Origin: Carex sylvatica
Taxonomy: Eukaryota; Streptophyta; Magnoliopsida; Poales; Cyperaceae
Reading direction: 5' to 3'
NCBI GenBank assembly: GCA_964058845.1
Contig: CAXKVR010000036.1
Location: 868,001-932,000, forward strand
Length of the DNA stretch: 64,000 nucleotides
This document shows positions 59,214 through 64,000 of the stretch, piece by piece. The translations under genes and the position numbers were made by a program. The notes beneath the pieces were generated by a model. It saw only the letters and a program-made list of their open reading frames with translations, did not search any database and was not told where the DNA came from. The number at the start of each line of letters is the position of its first letter. Position 1 is the stretch's first letter.

Positions 59214-61724
59214 TGTGACATAATAAATATTTTATACTGACTGATTGAATTAAGGCGTTAAGAATCGAATAATAAATATAGAAAAACGGTCCAGTGCGGA
59301 TGGATGACCCGCACTGCGGGTGGCTTCACCCGCACTGGGACAATTTTCCTTAACGAATTCCTGTGATTTTCACTGGGTGCGGATGGTAATGCGGATGGGA
59401 ATCCGCAGTGCGGGTGAGTTCTGTACTCTTCTGAAGTTGACGAATTTTCGCTAAGTACTGGATGCGGATGGGATCACCCGCACTGAGCTCAGTGCGTCCG
59501 CACTAGGCTCGGACTTTTTCCTGCGTCTTGAGTGCGGCTGGATGGATCCGCAGTGCGGATGGTTGGTCCGCACTGGGGTCTGTATTTCTGTTATTCTTGT
59601 TATTTTGAGGGACCTATTTGCAAAATGGATAAACTAAACATCTTCTCTCTTTATTTTTATCTTTTTAATAAATAAAAGATTACATAAGGGCCTATTTGTA
59701 ATAAACATTTTTAAGTTGTTAATAACTAAAAGGTGGAGGGGTATATGTGCAAAATTTCAATTATAAATCAATTTTTGCTTTCTTCTTCTTTCATTTCCAC
59801 CGACTAAATGAAGAAAAATTTCGTGAGGGTTAAGATAGGCCGAAGCAAAAAGGGAAAGAGAGAGAGAGAGAGAAATTGAGCACGGAAACTGATCGGACTG
59901 ACCGGAAAATCGAGATTCGAGCTGAATTGACGATCCTTGATCGAATAGAAAGCTTCAATTTGGTATATCTTTCTCCCTTGGTAATTTCTTGAAAATCCTA
60001 ATTTATTCGATTTATTCGATTTGTCATGATTTCGGTTGAAATTTGCAATTAGGGTTTCATAATCGAGTTCTAGCTCGATAAGTGGTTAATTTGTGATAAT
60101 TGATATGATTTATCTTCCTTTTCTCTTGGAAACCCTAATTTCATTTGATTTGTTATATTTTGGTGAAATTCGAAGTCGAATTTGATTTGAAATGTTATAA
60201 CTCGATAATCGGATTGATTTGCTTGTGGAATTTGGAATTGAACTAGGGTTTTGGGGTTTGATTGAAATGGAAAGGAATTATGATAGTTTCATGTGAAACT
60301 CTGGAAATTGTTGGAATTAATCGAGTTATAACTTCGTTAAAACCTATCGGATATTAATCGAACGCGTTAATCGAATTTAACGTGCAATAGGTGGTAATCA
60401 TACGAGGCAAAGGATTTCTGGATCGTTCGAGACGCCTGAGCCTTAGTCGAGCGTGCTATTACTCAGGTGCGGGGTTTCTGGACTTGTCTGATAGTTTATA
60501 TTCAGAAATTAAACTGTGTTTTGATTCATGTAATTAAACTGTGTTTCGATTCATATGCATTGCATTGCCCAAATAAAGTGAAACTCGAATTGTTTAAATC
60601 TGATTGATTTGCATGCTGGTATGGTTATTATTTGTGTTGATCTGAATGATCTGATTTTGGAATTAAAGTCACCGTGCTTTATATCACCATCGGTTGGTGG
60701 ATATGGTATTATGGTCATCCACCGTGATGACGTCACCCAGGGGGTGAATCCGGATTTGTCAAGTCTGTGCACGGACTGTGACGCTCAGTGTTCTAAAGCT
60801 TTAGATCGTCTGGCCTTCGGCAGTTCCCAGTACCGGTTGGGACGAAGGGTAAGTGACTTTGTACTATGATTTTGGATGTGGTGACTGTGTATCAGATGGC
60901 ATTACCCAGGGGGTATTGCGTTTGGATGGTCAGTTGGATTTATATGGATTTCCGGATATGAATTAGAACCAGACTTTTAATTAAACAGTTAAGCCTGTAA
61001 CTACAGATGAGTGTCATGAGAAAAGGTTTTACCTGGTACAGCCGTCTGTAGGTGTCTGTAACCCTACAGACGAGTGGGAACGAATTGGGGTCCAGTTTGG
61101 TGGAACATCTGTAGTTACTACCAGATATTCTGAAATCAAGTTAAACCAAATATTGTGTGCTTGAATTTCATCTTGGCAATTCCTGAATTTTGATTTCATT
61201 TGATTGAATGTTGTCGGGTTTGTGCATTCATGTTTATATATGATTATAAACTGATCTGAGCTTTATTTGCTTTTTATTTTTGAATATAATCTTTGATTGC
61301 AAGTCCAGGGACGATATGTGGCAATTTATCGCACTGAGAATTCAATTCTCATCCCCTCTTTTGGGTTAATTTTTCAGGTACCGGTTCAGTGGATCCGAGA
61401 GAGACACGAGGTCGGTAGGCCTGGGTTTCACCGTTGCTTAGCTTGTCTGGTATTGTGACTAGAGACATGTATAGATTTATGTTTTGATTGTATATATATA
61501 TGTGTTCTCTATGTCATTTGGTGATACGTATCCATCGAGATACGGATTTTGTATGATATTACCTGACCAGTTGGGATTTGTGAACTGTTTTTCTTAGTTA
61601 TTTGTTTGTTTTGTTGGTGTGTTTTACTTTCTATTATATCGTACTTGCCTTGTAGGCATACGGGCAACCGTATGTCTACGGCAGGAGGCACCCGTCACGC
61701 CTCGTGGGGCCACGGGGTGTGACA
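59214..61724 (+). repeat. 3' LTR of Tekay copy 2
   Basis: 2511 bp, nearly identical to the 5' LTR of this element. It ends GGTGTGACA followed by the AATAA duplication. Confidence 0.95.
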
Positions 61725-61729
61725 AATAA

Positions 61730-62613
61730 TGCTGTTTATTGGTAAAGGTGTTGTGATAATGTCATGTTGTAGTTCGTACTTTGTCTTGCAGCCTAGCTAG
61801 CTAACTAGTTTGATAAAATAAAATTTTGGGTGTCAGTGTCATCATGCAATAAGATTTTTCAAATAAGAAATATAATAGTTGTATTATATTCGATTTTTTT
61901 CAGCATATCTTCGTATTATTTTGAGTTGTACGAATTGTACGAATAACACGATATTTATTTAATTTAATTTATTATTTCTTTTATATTATTTTTTATTCAT
62001 ATTATAAAGGTTTTAATATTTTGATGGAGGAATTTAGTAACAACGAAATAGTTCGATAACAGCTAAAAATAACTTATATGTTTGAAATTCGACAATAAAT
62101 ATAATATATATGAATATGACGATATTTATGGAATATTCACCTTTAATTAACAAATGACATCATGAGATCGATATGCAACTATTCATATTTAACAGCTAGC
62201 ATTCGATAAAACAATATCAAATGAAAATTGAACTAATATATATATAATGAAAACAATATGTCTATAATGTTTTCTATTTCTTTGAAGCTGTTTTTGGCAT
62301 AAATTGAGAAAATATTGTTAAGGTTGTCAATATATATATATAAGTAATTGCCTGTCAAGGGATCTCCATCCTGTTAATTTTGATATATTATTTTTATTAT
62401 AAAACATCGAACTATTTCTTAATTCTATTTTAGTTTATGTGTGTAATATTTGAATCATAAATTTTTGACCTTATTGAATTATTATCAACTAACAAACTTG
62501 ATCATGTTACAAGAAGCAACATATATATATGTACACACGATTGATCTTCATAGCTTAATAGTCTAACTATGTCCCTGAACTAATCACAGAAGATCCTGTA
62601 ACATCTAGAATTA
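61730..62613. other. Intergenic, nothing recognised
   Basis: AT-rich sequence with short TA runs. No coding, RNA or transposon signal is seen. Confidence 0.45.
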
Positions 62614-62662
<49 letters not shown>

Positions 62663-62668
62663 GGGGGA
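62614..62668. repeat. (GT)n and poly-G microsatellite
   Basis: About sixteen GT dinucleotides run into an uninterrupted stretch of roughly 20 G. The exact G count is prone to assembly error. A further GTGAGT minisatellite lies at 62929-62952. Confidence 0.9.
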
Positions 62669-62670
62669 GA

Positions 62671-62860
62671 TTATCCTCTGCAGAATTTTTCCGTGCGGAA
62701 CCGTGCGGTTCTTTTTATCTGGTCCGTTCATTTTCGATCGGACGGACCATAACAGAGGGGGCTATTTTTTTTAAATCTGATCTGGTCCATTCGATCAAAA
62801 TAAACGGACCAGATTAAAAATTCCTCACAGCTCCGCATAAAAAAACTCCGCAGAGGATAG
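62671..62860. mobile_element. Foldback MITE, ~190 bp
   Basis: The left TTATCCTCTGCAGAATTTTT pairs with the right TAAAAAAACTCCGCAGAGGA. Inner arms also pair (ATCTGGTCCGTTCATTTTCG with AATAAACGGACCAGAT). Its TCCTCTGC ends are like those of 7117-7316, pointing to one family with different interiors. Confidence 0.65.
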
Positions 62861-64000
62861 TATTCCGGGAAAGTGGATGTCTGAAACCTCAAATCTCAAC
62901 TACTTTGAAGTTTGAAGCATATATAGGTGTGAGTGTGAGTGTGAGTGTGTGTGACCATGACCATGCATGACTTGGTCCCGGAAGGAAGGACCGCATAATA
63001 ATTCATAAACAGTGAAATGTCATGTATGCATTACCATTTTGTTTTGTGCAATGGGGAAAATAGTACCCACCGGTGCCTTTTTAAAAGATAATTAATTGGT
63101 TTTCTTCTTTTTTTCTCTCTGAATGGAATGATGAGGCTATTATTAGTTATTAGGTGAATAAATATATTGCAACGGATACTATGTTTATTTCACACTTTTA
63201 AGCATACAATATTCTAATTTAAAAATAAAAAATTATAAATACATTATTTAGAATTTCAATTGGACATGTATTAAATTTGAATATTTGGAAGTGGTTTAGA
63301 ATTCTTTCAAACAATTTAAAAAAATTTAGAGTTAATTTTTAATGGATTTTTTATTTAAATTTAACACGTGTATTATCTAAATGATTGAGAACTCCTTCAA
63401 GATTTTAGTTTTAGATTTGAATAAATGTTTTATACTATATCAGATGTATTATAAAAGTTGAATATATAATAATTATATATCCAATTGCAACGTACAACTA
63501 AATTTAAGTCATAATCTCTGTTAAAATAATGGGCATGTTATTTATAATTAAATTATCTCAGACTTGATGTGTCTCCATCATATCATTATTTTGTGTGTCT
63601 CTGACATGTCTTCATTTTTAAAATATTAATAACTCAAAATTTAAAACGTAAACGTCAAAGTAAAATCATTAGATATGATATATGCTATTTTTTCTCTGTG
63701 CTTATTAAAAATTATTACATTTCAATTTTATTTTTATGTGAATCAATAAGTTCAAAAATAAATATTTAGAAATTATTCACATTAGTATATTTGTACAAGC
63801 TCTTGATGATAACCAAAATAAGTTGAAATGCCATAATATTTTACACATGCATAGATAAAATGATGTAGATCATATTTAATGATTTTATTTTGACTTTTAA
63901 GTTGAAAGCATGATGGAGGCACAAAAAATAGAAGCATTGTTGATCCCAAAGGCACTTATATGTCCCTAGTGTGTCTTATAGTTATTCTTAGCAGAAACTA
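62861..64000. other. Intergenic to window end
   Basis: AT-rich. No gene, RNA or transposon boundary is recognisable. Confidence 0.45.

Larger units (their letters stand above)
51732..61724 (+). mobile_element. Complete Tekay/Del-type Ty3/gypsy retrotransposon (copy 2)
   Basis: A 9993-bp element in the same orientation and family as 12603-22954. The target duplication AATAA lies at 51727-51731 and 61725-61729. Its LTRs are 2512 and 2511 bp. Comparing them I saw two substitutions (52931 versus its partner near 60412, and near 52780 versus 60259) and a one-base indel (near 51991). It has intact primer site, long reading frame and polypurine tract, and is probably autonomous. Confidence 0.95.

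Noticed and set aside
62614..62817. 67-codon frame starting in the GT/G microsatellite
   Set aside because: Its first third is Cys-Val and Gly runs from the microsatellite and the rest lies in a foldback MITE.

Overview
This is a window of nuclear DNA from a flowering plant. It is AT-rich, dominated by transposons, and contains a single recognisable host gene. The plant assignment rests on Ty3/gypsy chromoviruses of the Tekay/Del type, CACTA (En/Spm) transposons with plant-specific transposase domains, hAT-like and foldback MITEs, and a GLUTAMINE DUMPER (GDU) gene, a family known only from plants. I cannot name the species.

Layout. Positions 1-12,600 are non-coding AT-rich sequence. They hold a truncated foldback MITE, an AT minisatellite, a region repeated three times (2281-5940), small foldback elements, a CACTA-like fragment (about 9776) and a hAT-type insertion (11554-12385, 8-bp TSD). 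Positions 12603-22954 are a complete Tekay-type LTR retrotransposon with 2693-bp LTRs, GTACT target duplications and an uninterrupted 1587-residue gag-pol-chromodomain frame. Positions 23,000-31,500 carry a foldback MITE, a decayed solo LTR (24936-27106, ATTAT duplications), two hAT-like MITEs and a tiny SINE with a 15-bp target duplication.

Positions 31498-45714 are a 14.2-kb CACTA transposon with TTA duplications. Both of its genes lie on the minus strand. One is a one-exon TNP2-type transposase (40719-44084). The other I could reconstruct as an 11-exon, 747-codon gene (32285-35505) that joins an En/Spm-associated domain to a Ulp1-type cysteine protease with all four catalytic residues. Between them lies a 3.9-kb tandem array built on the same palindrome found in the element's subterminal repeats.

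The GDU gene (47527-48048) sits between this element and a 1.85-kb non-autonomous relative (48992-50836, AGA duplications). The relative shares both ends of the large element and has split an older foldback MITE. Positions 51732-61724 are a second complete copy of the Tekay family (AATAA duplications, 2512/2511-bp LTRs, intact 1587-residue frame). The rest, to 64,000, is AT-rich sequence with a GT/G microsatellite and one foldback element.

How the parts relate. Each retrotransposon supplies its own capsid, protease, reverse transcriptase, RNase H, integrase and chromodomain, so both could be autonomous. The large CACTA element could mobilise itself and the small one through the shared termini. 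The GDU protein is a single-span membrane protein tied to amino-acid export, unrelated to the transposons except that they crowd both of its flanks.
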